A stretch of DNA of 64,000 nucleotides. Origin: Novosphingobium lentum NBRC 107847. GTDB taxonomy: Bacteria > Pseudomonadota > Alphaproteobacteria > Sphingomonadales > Sphingomonadaceae. Location of the stretch: the NCBI RefSeq assembly GCF_001590965.1, contig NZ_BCTW01000017.1, positions 1 to 64,000 on the forward strand, read 5' to 3'. This document shows positions 27,333 to 36,469 of the stretch, piece by piece. Numbering within the stretch: position 1 is the first letter of the stretch; each line of letters opens with the position of its first letter. The translations under genes were made by a program, and so were the position numbers. Under the pieces are notes generated by a model. That model was not told the DNA's origin, ran no database searches, and saw only the letters and a program-made list of their open reading frames with translations.

Positions 27333-28123
27333 TCCGGCACCACCTCGCGGGCAACGACCCGCATCTGGACGAGCCCGAACAGCAGCATCCCGGTTGAGAC
27401 CAGAGCCATGTACGACAAGTCATGGATTGCGTGGAATCTGGACCCGAAATACCCCTCACGCAGATATTCGACGCCGTGGACCATCGGGATATACAGCACG
27501 TATTTCTGCGCTTCCACGGGCAGGGCTTCAACGATGAACCCCGCCCCCGAAATCGGAAAGATCAGGTACGCCAGCGGGTGCCAGATCTTGTCGACCAGTT
27601 CGGATTGTTCGGACAGCGTGCCGATCATCAGCGCCATCGACATCCCGCAATAGGCCAGCATGAACCACCCCCATGCCACCTTCAGGATGTCTTCGGGAGG
27701 ATCGACCATGCCGATCGATATGAACAGGATCGACAGCAGGATGAACGACATCGTCGCGCCTGCCACTTCCAGCAGCAATCGGGCGATATAGATGTCCATA
27801 ACGCGCACATTGCGATGAAACATCAGCGACAGATTTGGCGGGATCGCCCCGATCGTCCGCACGGGCATGTTGCGCCACAGCAACACGCTCGAATAGCCGG
27901 TCAGTGCAAACGGCGTGATGGGCAGGTTCGAACCGTGGATCGATTTCATCGCCGTCCACAACGCGGTGATGCCCAGCGTGAAGATCATCGGCTCTACGAA
28001 AAGCCACAGAAATCCGATGTTGTGCCGCCCGAACCGGGTCATCACTTCGCGCATGAACAAAGCATAGATCACCCGACGCTGAATGGTCAGCGAAGTCATC
28101 AGTTCCTTGGTTGCCTGTTTCAT
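27329..28123 (-). CDS. kpsM: KpsM-type capsule ABC exporter permease
   Basis: The 264-residue ABC-2 membrane subunit has about six hydrophobic segments, including FLWLFVEPMIFTLGITALW, MSFILLSILFISIGM and LVSTGMLLFGLV. The family patterns RRVIYALFMREVMTRFG at the N-terminus and GVEYLREGYFGSRF near the C-terminus are present. ATG 28123 lies 11 bases behind the kpsE stop; the longer frame from 28186 would overlap kpsE and lacks family similarity. With KpsT it should move the finished, lipid-linked chain across the inner membrane. Confidence 0.92.
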   Translation of the reverse strand: MKQATKELMTSLTIQRRVIYALFMREVMTRFGRHNIGFLWLFVEPMIFTLGITALWTAMKSIHGSNLPITPFALTGYSSVLLWRNMPVRTIGAIPPNLSLMFHRNVRVMDIYIARLLLEVAGATMSFILLSILFISIGMVDPPEDILKVAWGWFMLAYCGMSMALMIGTLSEQSELVDKIWHPLAYLIFPISGAGFIVEALPVEAQKYVLYIPMVHGVEYLREGYFGSRFHAIHDLSYMALVSTGMLLFGLVQMRVVAREVVPE

Positions 28124-28134
28124 GGCCACAAGAC

Positions 28135-29244
28135 TCAGAGTTGGTGCTCGCGCACGCCCGCAAGCAACAAGCTTAGGATGCCCCACGCCACCATGCCAAT
28201 GACGAAAGTTGCCAGGATTCCGGCCCAGCGCCGCGGCTCCAGCGGGCTGTCGGGGCGGTTAGGCTGGACAATCCTTTCAACGTAGGCCTGCTTGCGCCTG
28301 GCCTCGCTCTCGGCCTCCTGCAGCGACGCCATGGCAGCAGCCAGACGCTTGTCCGAATACTGGCTTTCCAGCATCAGTCCCTGATAGACCTCGATCTCAC
28401 CGGCCAGTGATCGACGGCTGCCCGTGACCTTGCCAAGTTCGGTGTCGATCTGTTCCTCAAGGCTTGCGATGCGCGCGCGAAGCGCCGGAATCTGGGGATT
28501 GTCCGGCGCATAGTTGCGCAGTTCGGCAACCTGGGTGCGGTTGGCGATCAGTTCGTCCTGCAGCTTGGAGACCATCTGCAGCTGAAACCCGGCCTGCTTT
28601 TCCGGATCGACCACACCGCTGCGATTGCGATAGCGGGCCAGCGCGGCGGCGGCGTTGCGCGCGGCGATCTTGGCATTGTCGACTTCGACCTGGGAGTTGT
28701 TGATCACATCGGCCCGACCGCGCGTGTTCATGCGGTTAACCGTCTGCTCGGCCATTTCCAGAAGGCGCTCGTTGAAATACTGCGAATCTTTTGGATTGTA
28801 GGCCCGGACCGACAACGTGGTGACCGAGGAGGTCGCGTCGTAGTTTACCGACACTTTCCCGCGGAAATATTTGTACAGATCTTCAAACGTCGACGATACC
28901 CCGAGGCCGCCGAAACGGTCGAACGCCGAAATGTTCGGCATGGAATAGGATCCACGAAACCGGCTTTTGTCATCGATCGCACGCAGCGCGTCGCGCGAAC
29001 GAATATACTCGTGCGCGGCGTAGAGTTCATCGTTGGCGTTCGAAAATCCAGCCGTCTTGAGCAGGATGCCGACGCCGCCGACAGACGGTTTGTCGGGACT
29101 ACGCACCACGAACTTCGATTCTGAAATGTAAATATCCGACGCGAAGACGCCGAAATAGAGGAACGCAATGGCGGTGGGAATCAGCACCGTAACAATGAAG
29201 AGGGGCGAAATTCGCCACCCGAAAATTTCCCAGTTTCGCTGCAT
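28135..29244 (-). CDS. kpsE: KpsE-type inner-membrane capsule export protein
   Basis: KpsE links the inner-membrane exporter to the outer-membrane channel. The 369-residue protein has the two-helix topology: a first membrane segment (ISPLFIVTVLIPTAIAFLYF, about residues 12-31) and a second near the end (WAGILATFVIGMVAWGILSL). Between them is a large periplasmic part with a long coiled coil (about residues 185-315). SESKFVVRSPDKP near residue 42 is typical of KpsE/BexC/CtrB. ATG 29244, preceded by TGGAGA, is a better start than 29301. It is the first gene of a kpsE-kpsM-kpsT-GT4 operon. Confidence 0.92.
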   Translation of the reverse strand: MQRNWEIFGWRISPLFIVTVLIPTAIAFLYFGVFASDIYISESKFVVRSPDKPSVGGVGILLKTAGFSNANDELYAAHEYIRSRDALRAIDDKSRFRGSYSMPNISAFDRFGGLGVSSTFEDLYKYFRGKVSVNYDATSSVTTLSVRAYNPKDSQYFNERLLEMAEQTVNRMNTRGRADVINNSQVEVDNAKIAARNAAAALARYRNRSGVVDPEKQAGFQLQMVSKLQDELIANRTQVAELRNYAPDNPQIPALRARIASLEEQIDTELGKVTGSRRSLAGEIEVYQGLMLESQYSDKRLAAAMASLQEAESEARRKQAYVERIVQPNRPDSPLEPRRWAGILATFVIGMVAWGILSLLLAGVREHQL

Positions 29245-29498
29245 GCAATCTCCATATCGCGCCAAACCTGGAGGATGCCCTCCCGCTCTGTTGCAGCCCA
29301 ACGTTCAGGGACACGACTACAGCCAAGCCCCTGCCACCACTCGACTGCACCCAGAATTAACCACTTGCCAGGATTCCCGGAATGGCAAGCGTCGCGGTTG
29401 CCTGGTTCGGCCGTGCTATCAATTCTTCCAGATCCATGGCTGCAGATCGTCAGGGCCGAGCCTTTAGGTGCCCCAACCCCGGGGGTCCACCACGATTT
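29245..29498. promoter_or_regulatory. Promoter region of the kpsE operon
   Basis: This 254-bp gap lies upstream of kpsE and downstream of the GT4/GT2 gene, both leftward. An inverted repeat CTTGCC...GGCAAG flanks a short palindrome ATTCCCGGAAT at about 29367-29392. It could be an operator, or it could end the upstream transcript. No T-tract follows it on the minus strand. I see no gene in this stretch. Confidence 0.35.
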
Positions 29499-32222
29499 TC
29501 AGTCCAATGTGGCTTTCGGGCGGTGGGCCGCGCCTGCGGCCCCTTCCGTTGCGAAGGTTCCTCGTTGCCAGAATCCGTCGGCCAGCCTCCGGATGCGCGG
29601 AAATGCCAAATCGGCCTGACTTCCTGAAATCTGGGCAAGATGCTTGGTCACGACATTTGCGAAATGCTCCTGCCAGAGGCCGTCCGCGCGATCGAAGCAC
29701 TGGTGGAGCATGTCGACTGTCTCGAAATAGACTTGCGGTCTGGAGCCCAGCGTCTTCGTCTCCGCGTAGTACCTTGAATTGGCCAGGAACTCTTCGCATC
29801 TGTGGAAGCGTACTCCTGCCACGCCCAACCGAAGCCATAATTCGTAATCCATCGCGTATCGTAGTGACTCCCTCAGCGCGCCGAGTCGTTCGACAACCCG
29901 GCGACGGAAGAAGGTGGCCGGCTGGCATAAAAAGCACTTCCCGAAAAGCCTTTCAAGATCAAAGTCCTCCGTCGGGTATCGTTCGATCACGGCGTCAAAT
30001 TCGTCGATATGGCAACCCTCGCCGTACACCACGTCGATGTCCGGATGGCTGGCAAAAATGTTGGCGACATGTTCAAACGCCGCTGGCTCGTAGGTGTCGT
30101 CCGAATTGATCCAAGCGATGATATCCCCGCCGCTCGCAGCTATCCCCTTGTTGACGGCTTCGGACTGACCATTGTCCGGCGCGCTGCTGAATTTCAGCGC
30201 ATCGCCAAAGCTGCGCAAAATGTCGACGGTGTCATCGCTGCTGCCGCCATCGAAGACAGCGACATCGTGAACATGGCGCTGCATCAACACGCTGTTCAGC
30301 GTCCGTTCTATGAAACGCCCCTGGTTGAACGAGGGAATCACCACGGAAAAGCCGGGAGCCGACTGTTTGGGCGGGATATGGTGCGGGCGCGATATCGCCG
30401 TCGATTGCAGGTCGATCAGGCAAAGGCCGCTACCCGGCGCCAGCACCCGAGCGGCGGTGCGACTGCTCGTCAGATCGATCCGAAGCAACTCCGTATCGGC
30501 AACCACGGGACCCTGCACCACGGAAATCGGAACGATGTCGAGCACGGTCGCTGCGCCTTCCTCCCGGGCATTGAGCTTCACGGACCGCGCTTCACCGGCG
30601 GGAATCGCCATGGCCCATATCGCGGCAACGTTCCCGGCATCAGGCGCGGTGGCGTAGTCCGTGATCGCGACAACTGCATCGCACGCCTGCGCGACGTTGC
30701 TCCGCCAAGCGCCATTGCGCAACAGGTCGCGACTGACTGAACCGCCCTGCAACGTCGCGGAATGGATCCTGACCGACACCTCACGGCTATCGCTGGAATC
30801 GAACCATTCACAAGGTCGGATCGAGCCGCTTGCAGCCAGCGACAGCGTGCCACCCTCGGGCCCGAACCGGTGGCCCAACCGATAGCGTCCGCCACGCCAT
30901 ATCTTGACCTGCTTGTCGAACTGACCGTTCACGCTGGCGGTGATGCGCAGGGAAGGACGGGGGTATTGGTCCGGCAGCGAAAATCCGATGTCGATCGCCT
31001 GAGGTTCGCGGTCAGGTGGAACAGTGAAAGTGGCTTCCCGACCCGCCCATCCATCGGCGTAAACGCCGTTCGGCCGGATCGAGGTCTTTCGGTGCGTGGC
31101 CATGGCCGTGACAAAAACGTCGGCGTATCGGTCGACCATCGCATCATGCCCGCCGATCTGTTCGACGCGCTCCAGCCCGCGGGCGACGAGTGCAGCCCTG
31201 AGAACACCATCGTCCGAAATCCTGGCGATGGCACCGGCTATCCTGCCGGGGTCGGCGTTGTCGAACAGCAATGCGGCCTTGCCCGCCACCTCGGGAAGAC
31301 TGGACGTCCACGCGCAGGCGACCGGCGTTTCCAGCATCATCGCCTCGATCACAGGCATGCCGAAGCCCTCGTAATCGCTGGGAAACAGCATGGCGCGCGC
31401 AGAACCGAGCAGCATCTCCACATGTTGCGGGGATACATACCCGGTCAGCACAACGTCGCCGATGTCACGCGCCAGCATCGCGATCTGGCGGCCGAGTGCC
31501 GATTCATGGTCTCCCGTCAGCACCAGCTTCAGACCGGTTCCGGCCCGTTCCCGGTACAGGCGAAAACCCTCCAGCAACTGACGGTGGAACTTGTGACTCC
31601 AGAAGTTCGCAGGGTAGATGAAGTAACGACCGGCTTCCAGACCACGCCGGGAAAGCTCAAGGTTGATGTCCTCCACACTATGCCGGGACATCGCGGGAGG
31701 TGCGATGGGGATGACGTCGATTTGCTCGAAAGGGTAATCCGACAAGTCGGCGATCCGGCTTCGCGTGAAACCGGATATGGCCACGATGCGGTCGGAATAA
31801 TCGACACACGTCCTGAATGACCTCGCGCGCTCGGCCCGCTGTGTCGCAGTGAAGTTCTCCGGACGATCGGCATACTGAACGTCCATGATGGAGCTGACCG
31901 TCGCGCAACCAGGCTCGACGAACGACACATGCTGCATCGGAAAGAAATGGAGATCGAACTGACCGGTACGTGCCACGATTTGTGCGTAGTGTTGCTCGAT
32001 CAGAAGCCCTGCCTCTGGCGAATAAAGCGAAATCGAGTCCGGCAGGAATGCCCGAAGTTCATCGATAGCCAAGGCATTGCAAAGACAGGACAGTTGCCAG
32101 CCGCGCTCTGCCAGCCCGGAAAGCAGCTTTAGCGTCAGGGGCTTGATGCCGCCGTTCAGCCCGCCCGGGTGCATCGGCATCAGATCGACGGCAATGCGGG
32201 GAAACGGACCTTGCAGGCTCAC
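29499..32222 (-). CDS. Bifunctional glycosyltransferase (GT4 plus GT2)
   Basis: The 907-residue protein joins two transferases. Residues 1-375 are a GT4 enzyme: IAVDLMPMHPGGLNGG at the N-terminus, FIYPANFWSHKFH near 201-213, and the donor motif FPSDYEGFGMPVIEAM at 280-295. Residues about 385-490 look like a beta-sandwich (SLRITASVNGQFDKQVKIW). Residues about 622-880 are a GT2 domain with FSVVIPSFNQGRFIERTL (625-642), VFDGGSSDDT (656-665) and NSDD at 706-709 as the metal-binding motif. The start is GTG at 32222. Two catalytic centres suggest that it makes two different linkages of the repeat unit. Confidence 0.88.
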   Translation of the reverse strand: MSLQGPFPRIAVDLMPMHPGGLNGGIKPLTLKLLSGLAERGWQLSCLCNALAIDELRAFLPDSISLYSPEAGLLIEQHYAQIVARTGQFDLHFFPMQHVSFVEPGCATVSSIMDVQYADRPENFTATQRAERARSFRTCVDYSDRIVAISGFTRSRIADLSDYPFEQIDVIPIAPPAMSRHSVEDINLELSRRGLEAGRYFIYPANFWSHKFHRQLLEGFRLYRERAGTGLKLVLTGDHESALGRQIAMLARDIGDVVLTGYVSPQHVEMLLGSARAMLFPSDYEGFGMPVIEAMMLETPVACAWTSSLPEVAGKAALLFDNADPGRIAGAIARISDDGVLRAALVARGLERVEQIGGHDAMVDRYADVFVTAMATHRKTSIRPNGVYADGWAGREATFTVPPDREPQAIDIGFSLPDQYPRPSLRITASVNGQFDKQVKIWRGGRYRLGHRFGPEGGTLSLAASGSIRPCEWFDSSDSREVSVRIHSATLQGGSVSRDLLRNGAWRSNVAQACDAVVAITDYATAPDAGNVAAIWAMAIPAGEARSVKLNAREEGAATVLDIVPISVVQGPVVADTELLRIDLTSSRTAARVLAPGSGLCLIDLQSTAISRPHHIPPKQSAPGFSVVIPSFNQGRFIERTLNSVLMQRHVHDVAVFDGGSSDDTVDILRSFGDALKFSSAPDNGQSEAVNKGIAASGGDIIAWINSDDTYEPAAFEHVANIFASHPDIDVVYGEGCHIDEFDAVIERYPTEDFDLERLFGKCFLCQPATFFRRRVVERLGALRESLRYAMDYELWLRLGVAGVRFHRCEEFLANSRYYAETKTLGSRPQVYFETVDMLHQCFDRADGLWQEHFANVVTKHLAQISGSQADLAFPRIRRLADGFWQRGTFATEGAAGAAHRPKATLD

Positions 32223-32627
32223 GCTTCACCCGCAGGGGCGCGAAGGCAAGCCATTCCGGCCTCGAGTCTCAGCATCTTGGCGCCGCAAAGCGCCGACACC
32301 GGGCCCGCGTACAAATTTCGGGCAATTGTCGATGCCGGTATGCGGCGCGGAGACGTGTGCGGATGCATTGGGCGCGTCCTTGCCCACTGCAAACGTCAAC
32401 GCAAGCACTTGTCGGCAAGTCCGACCGCAAGTCATCAATGCGCGGCACTGACCAAAAGGGTCCTTTTACTGTTGCGCAAGAGCGGCATTGCCCACGCCGG
32501 GACGTCTTCCCAATCCAATTCGCACTTGCGAGAAAACGATGCCTGGCGCATGGATTGATCATGTTGCGCCGCGTCAAATCGGGCGGGTTGGATGACAACC
32601 GTTGCTCGGCACCGAAGGAAGTGCAGC
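32223..32627. promoter_or_regulatory. Divergent promoter region between capsule operons
   Basis: This 405-bp gap separates the leftward GT4/GT2 gene from the rightward kpsC-kpsS pair and should hold promoters for both. A 14-bp palindrome ACTTGTCGGCAAGT lies at about 32407-32420, and a related GCAAGT recurs nearby. No ops/JUMPstart element (GGCGGTAG) was seen. Several short frames cross the gap, but none is convincing. Confidence 0.4.
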
Positions 32628-34334
32628 TTGCCTGAATCCTTCCTGCGGATCCCGCCTTTTCCGGGCCGTCGCGCGGCAGGTCTGGCAAGCGGTCGCACGC
32701 TGATGCCGGAACAAGTGCTGCGTCCGAAAGCGCGGCAAGTTTGCGAATTGCTGCGCCGCGCCGAGGTGGGGGGATCGTTCTGGGCCGCGCGACCGGCGCT
32801 GCCCACCGGTCGCACACTCCTGCTGGCCCCATCGGATTCCGCTCAGAAATACGAGATGCGCATGCGCGCGCACGGCACCGGGCGCGACGATCAAGCGATC
32901 GTGCTGCGCGCCGGACGAGACATGGACGTTTCTCCCCTGCCCGCCATCGCAGGGCCCTGCGATCCGTGGCATCTTGCCGCACAAGCCGGTGAGATCTGGG
33001 TCGATGCCGATAACGATCTGGCGCTGGTCGCGGTCATCGCGGGTTGCCGGGTGCGTACGTTCGGCAGCGGTCGCTTCGCGCGCGTGGCGGACAGCGAAGC
33101 CGACCTGCTTGATGCCTTGGCCGCCGAACTCGGCGGAGAAAATCGTTGGCTCGATCCGTTTACCGGCGAGGCAACGTCCGTCGAATCGGCCATCGCCCTG
33201 CTGGCGCAATGGCGCACGCTGATCGATGCGAACCGCGAAAGTGCGGCAATCTTCGGCGTCGCCGGATGGAAGCGCACCACGCTCGATCCCCTGCTGTGGG
33301 ACGGATCGGGCGCGTCGCGCCACGCATCGCGCCTGCCCGCCGGGTTGGCCGGCGGCGCGCGCGTGCTGGCGTGGAAATCACGCACGCCGCCAGCGGTACT
33401 GCGGCAACTTGAAACGCAAGGCGTCACCGTGGGCGAGATCGAGGACGGTTTCATCCGGTCCACCGGCCTGGGCGCCAATTGCGTGCCGCCGCTTTCGGCG
33501 ATCGTCGATGTCTCGGGCGTCTATTTCGATCCTCGCCAGCCGAGCGATCTCGAGACGATCCTCGCCACGGCAGACATTTCGCCGCAGTTGGCGGCGCGTG
33601 CCCGCGCGCTGCAGCAGCGGATGGTCGAGACCGGAATCAGCAAGTACGCGGTCGCTCCGCCCGATCTGCAAGCTGCGCAGCGCCCGCCGGCATCCGGCCT
33701 GCCCGGATCGAATCCCCAGCGCCGCGTGCTCGTGACCGGGCAAGTCGAGGATGACCGCTCGATCGAATGCGGCGGGCAAGGTTGCACTAATATGGACCTA
33801 ATAAGGCGCGTCCGCGTTCTGGAACCTGACGCTTGGGTCCTATACAAACCTCATCCGGACGTTGAAGCAGGTCACCGCAAAGGATCCATACCCGACGATG
33901 ATGTGTTGCTTCATGCCAATGAGATCGAGCGTACTGCGCCGATTTCGCAGCTCATCGACAGCGTGGACGCGGTGCACGTGATCACGTCGCTCGCCGGATT
34001 CGAGGCATTGCTCAGGGGCAAGCACGTCACCACGCATGGCGTCCCGTTCTACGCCGGCTGGGGGCTGACGCGCGATGTCGGCGTGGTTCCGGACCGGCGC
34101 GGACGGCGGCGGACGTTGGATGAACTGGTGGCCGCCACGCTGATCCTTTACCCCCGCTACGTCGATCCCGTGACCCGTCTGCCCTGCCCGCCGGAAATAG
34201 TGGTGGAACGGATGGCGGCGGGCCAAGCGCGCGTCACGTCCCCGCTGATTCGCCTGCGCGAACTGCAAGGGCAGCTCAACCTGTTCGTGCGGCGCTTGCT
34301 GCCAAGCCGGAACTCGCAAAAGGGCGCACCATGA
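32628..34334 (+). CDS. kpsC: KpsC-type beta-Kdo transferase
   Basis: KpsC extends the poly-Kdo linker on phosphatidylglycerol after KpsS adds the first Kdo, using CMP-Kdo. I place the start at TTG 32628, with AAGGAAG six bases upstream, giving 568 residues; ATG candidates at 32592 and 32703 are alternatives. The C-terminal half holds one full transferase module: IEDGFIRSTGLG, VYFDPRQPSDLE, VLVTGQVEDDRS, VLYKPHPDV, ITSLAGFEALLRGK and FYAGWGLTRD. The N-terminal 190 residues look like only the end of a second module (VDADNDLALVAVIAGCRVRTFG). E. coli KpsC has two full modules and about 675 residues. The stop overlaps the kpsS start. Confidence 0.9.
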   Translation: MPESFLRIPPFPGRRAAGLASGRTLMPEQVLRPKARQVCELLRRAEVGGSFWAARPALPTGRTLLLAPSDSAQKYEMRMRAHGTGRDDQAIVLRAGRDMDVSPLPAIAGPCDPWHLAAQAGEIWVDADNDLALVAVIAGCRVRTFGSGRFARVADSEADLLDALAAELGGENRWLDPFTGEATSVESAIALLAQWRTLIDANRESAAIFGVAGWKRTTLDPLLWDGSGASRHASRLPAGLAGGARVLAWKSRTPPAVLRQLETQGVTVGEIEDGFIRSTGLGANCVPPLSAIVDVSGVYFDPRQPSDLETILATADISPQLAARARALQQRMVETGISKYAVAPPDLQAAQRPPASGLPGSNPQRRVLVTGQVEDDRSIECGGQGCTNMDLIRRVRVLEPDAWVLYKPHPDVEAGHRKGSIPDDDVLLHANEIERTAPISQLIDSVDAVHVITSLAGFEALLRGKHVTTHGVPFYAGWGLTRDVGVVPDRRGRRRTLDELVAATLILYPRYVDPVTRLPCPPEIVVERMAAGQARVTSPLIRLRELQGQLNLFVRRLLPSRNSQKGAP

Positions 34335-35611
34335 TCCCCGCCGTCCGCAAACGCGAATTCCTGTTCCTGCAAGGCCCGCCGGGCCCGTTCTTTCCCGAGT
34401 TGGCGCGCGGCCTGGCCGAACGCGGAGCGGGCATTCACCGCATCAACCTGTCGGGCGGAGACGTGTACGACTGGCCCAAGGGCGGGCTCAACTATCGCGG
34501 GCGCAGTGCCAACTGGCCGATGTTCTTCGACCGTTTCGTCCGCGCCCGGCAGATCACCGACCTGGTGCTGTTCGGCGATTGCCGGCCGATGCATCAGACC
34601 GCATTGCGCATGGCGCAATTGCGTGGCGTGCATATCCATGTGTTCGAGGAAGGCTATATCCGGCCCGACTGGATGACGCTGGAGCGGGACGGGGTGAACG
34701 GCCATTCGCCGATGCGCCGCGAACCCGAAATGCTGCTGGCCGCTGCGCGCTGGTTGCCGCAAGTGCCCGCACTGCCGCCGATTACCGCCGATTTCCGTCG
34801 CCGCGCGCGCGATTCATACTGGCACTATCACCACGTCGTCACCGGCAAGCTGAATTTTCCGTTCTACACCTCGCATCGGCCGGGCTCGATCATGCTCGAC
34901 GGGATCGGCTGGAGCTTCAAGTTCCTGCGCCGCCCGCGCCGCCGCCGCCAGACGATGGAAACGCTGGCCGCGCTGGCGGGGCGCAAGTTCTTCCTGTTCC
35001 CGCTGCAGCTGACCGGCGACTACCAGATCCGCGCGCATTCGCCGTTCGGCACCATGGCCGTCGCGATCGACTATGTGCTGGAAAGCTTTGCCCGGTTCGC
35101 GCCGACCGACCATGTGCTGCTGGTCAAGGAACATCCGCTCGACAGCGGGTTCCGCAACTGGCGGCGCTTTCTCGTTGCGCGGGCGCGGCGGCTGGGCATT
35201 GCCGATCGCGTGCTGCATATCGATGGCGGCGATCTTGACGAACTGTGCGCCGAAACCGTGGGCATGGTCTGTGTCAACAGCACATCGGGCACGCTCGCGC
35301 TCGAAGCGGGCAAGCCGGTGGTGGTGCTGGGTGACGCTGTCTACGACATTCCCGGCGTGACCCACCAGAACGGGCTCGACACCTTCTGGAAGGGCGCCGA
35401 ACACCCTTCGGCCGAACTTTACGACGCGTTCAAGCGCGCGCTGCACGCCAAATGCCTGGTGCGCGGCGGTCTGGCGAGCGAATCTGCGCTCAAAATACTC
35501 GTGCGCAACAGCGTGAACCGGCTGCTGGTGGAATCGGGCCCGGTCGATACCAGGCAACTGGCGCCGCCCGTGGTTCAGGAACTGGGTTCCAGGCCCGCAT
35601 CGCCCAAATAG
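34331..35611 (+). CDS. kpsS: KpsS-type capsule Kdo transferase
   Basis: KpsS adds the first beta-Kdo to the phosphatidylglycerol acceptor that anchors the capsule. The 426-residue protein shows the family pattern: FLFLQGPPGPFFPELARGL at the N-terminus, GGLNYRGRSANWPMFF, VFEEGYIRPDWMTLE, a middle FFLFPLQLTGDYQIRAHSPF, VLLVKEHPLDSGFRNW and VCVNSTSGTLALEAGKPVVVLG. The ATG overlaps the kpsC stop (ATGA). The last 37 bp overlap the convergent lipid-desaturase gene on the other strand. Confidence 0.93.
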   Translation: MIPAVRKREFLFLQGPPGPFFPELARGLAERGAGIHRINLSGGDVYDWPKGGLNYRGRSANWPMFFDRFVRARQITDLVLFGDCRPMHQTALRMAQLRGVHIHVFEEGYIRPDWMTLERDGVNGHSPMRREPEMLLAAARWLPQVPALPPITADFRRRARDSYWHYHHVVTGKLNFPFYTSHRPGSIMLDGIGWSFKFLRRPRRRRQTMETLAALAGRKFFLFPLQLTGDYQIRAHSPFGTMAVAIDYVLESFARFAPTDHVLLVKEHPLDSGFRNWRRFLVARARRLGIADRVLHIDGGDLDELCAETVGMVCVNSTSGTLALEAGKPVVVLGDAVYDIPGVTHQNGLDTFWKGAEHPSAELYDAFKRALHAKCLVRGGLASESALKILVRNSVNRLLVESGPVDTRQLAPPVVQELGSRPASPK

Positions 35612-36318
35612 CCGCGCGCGCGCAATGCGGCGAACAGGCGGTTGATGAGAGGGTTGGACCAGCCGCAGTTGGTCGCAAAATCGCGCTGCAGCGTGTCGTG
35701 ATGCAGCTGGTGCGCCGCAGGGGTCATCAGCAACCGCGCACCGCGCAGCATCTCGACGATCCACGGGTTGTGGGCGCGATGCAGCGATCCGTGGAAAAAC
35801 TGGGCGAAAGCCCCACCGGTCAACAGCGCGAGCACGCCCGCCACGACCCAGCCCGGCACGCTCCACACCAGTTGCGCGGCCAGCAGCAGCAGCGACAGCG
35901 GCAGCGTCGCCACGATCACGGTCGATCCGATCAGCCGCCACAGCGACCGGCGCCCCAGCGCATCGGGGCGCGGATGGTGGTTCTTGAAATCGTAGACCAG
36001 CCGCTCGAACGCGTTGATCCGCGCCAGGCGATCACGCGCCAGCGCCAGGTATTCCGCGGATTCGCGCGATCCGGCATAGAAGAACATGTCGTTCAGCTGC
36101 TTGCCCGGCGGGCACGGGCGATAGTCCATGTACATATGGACCAGTCCCGACATCAGATCGGCCACGTACCAGCCCAGCAGCGCCGCCGGCAGGCACAGCC
36201 AGCCCGGATCGGCCAGTACACCCACGGCGTTGGCCGCAAGCGAGGCCAAGAAGATCGCGAGAATGATGCGCTGTTTCAACAAACGGTCGTCTCTTCGTTC
36301 AACGGGACCGGTTCGCAA
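35575..36318 (-). CDS. Lipid desaturase-like membrane protein (CarF/PEDS1/Kua family)
   Basis: The 247-residue protein has about four hydrophobic segments and the histidine motifs of the lipid-desaturase domain found in CarF and human plasmanylethanolamine desaturase: WYVADLMSGLVHMYMDY (about residues 50-66), KNHHPRPDA (about 112-120), FFHGSLHRAHN and AAHQLHHDTLQRDF, followed by NCGWSNPLINRL. These histidines should bind a di-iron centre. Family members introduce the vinyl-ether bond of plasmalogens or desaturate other lipids; the substrate here is unknown. The start appears to be TTG 36318, but a later TTG is possible. Its position right after kpsS is unusual. Confidence 0.8.
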   Translation of the reverse strand: MRTGPVERRDDRLLKQRIILAIFLASLAANAVGVLADPGWLCLPAALLGWYVADLMSGLVHMYMDYRPCPPGKQLNDMFFYAGSRESAEYLALARDRLARINAFERLVYDFKNHHPRPDALGRRSLWRLIGSTVIVATLPLSLLLLAAQLVWSVPGWVVAGVLALLTGGAFAQFFHGSLHRAHNPWIVEMLRGARLLMTPAAHQLHHDTLQRDFATNCGWSNPLINRLFAALRARGYLGDAGLEPSS

Positions 36319-36469
36319 TCGCGAACTGGACCAACGGGTACAACGCCCGCTCCCTCCTTTACCAGCGGCCGCCGAACATTCTAAGACGTTTTCGTCTGCG
36401 GCGAGCGACAGGTGAATTCAACGTCAGGAGCGTGGTTCGTTCCGGCTTTCGGGCAAGGAGCGACATCAG

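Noticed and set aside
32223..32627. Short frames and a possible RfaH ops element before kpsC
   Set aside because: The frames have no domains, and GGCGGTAG is absent.
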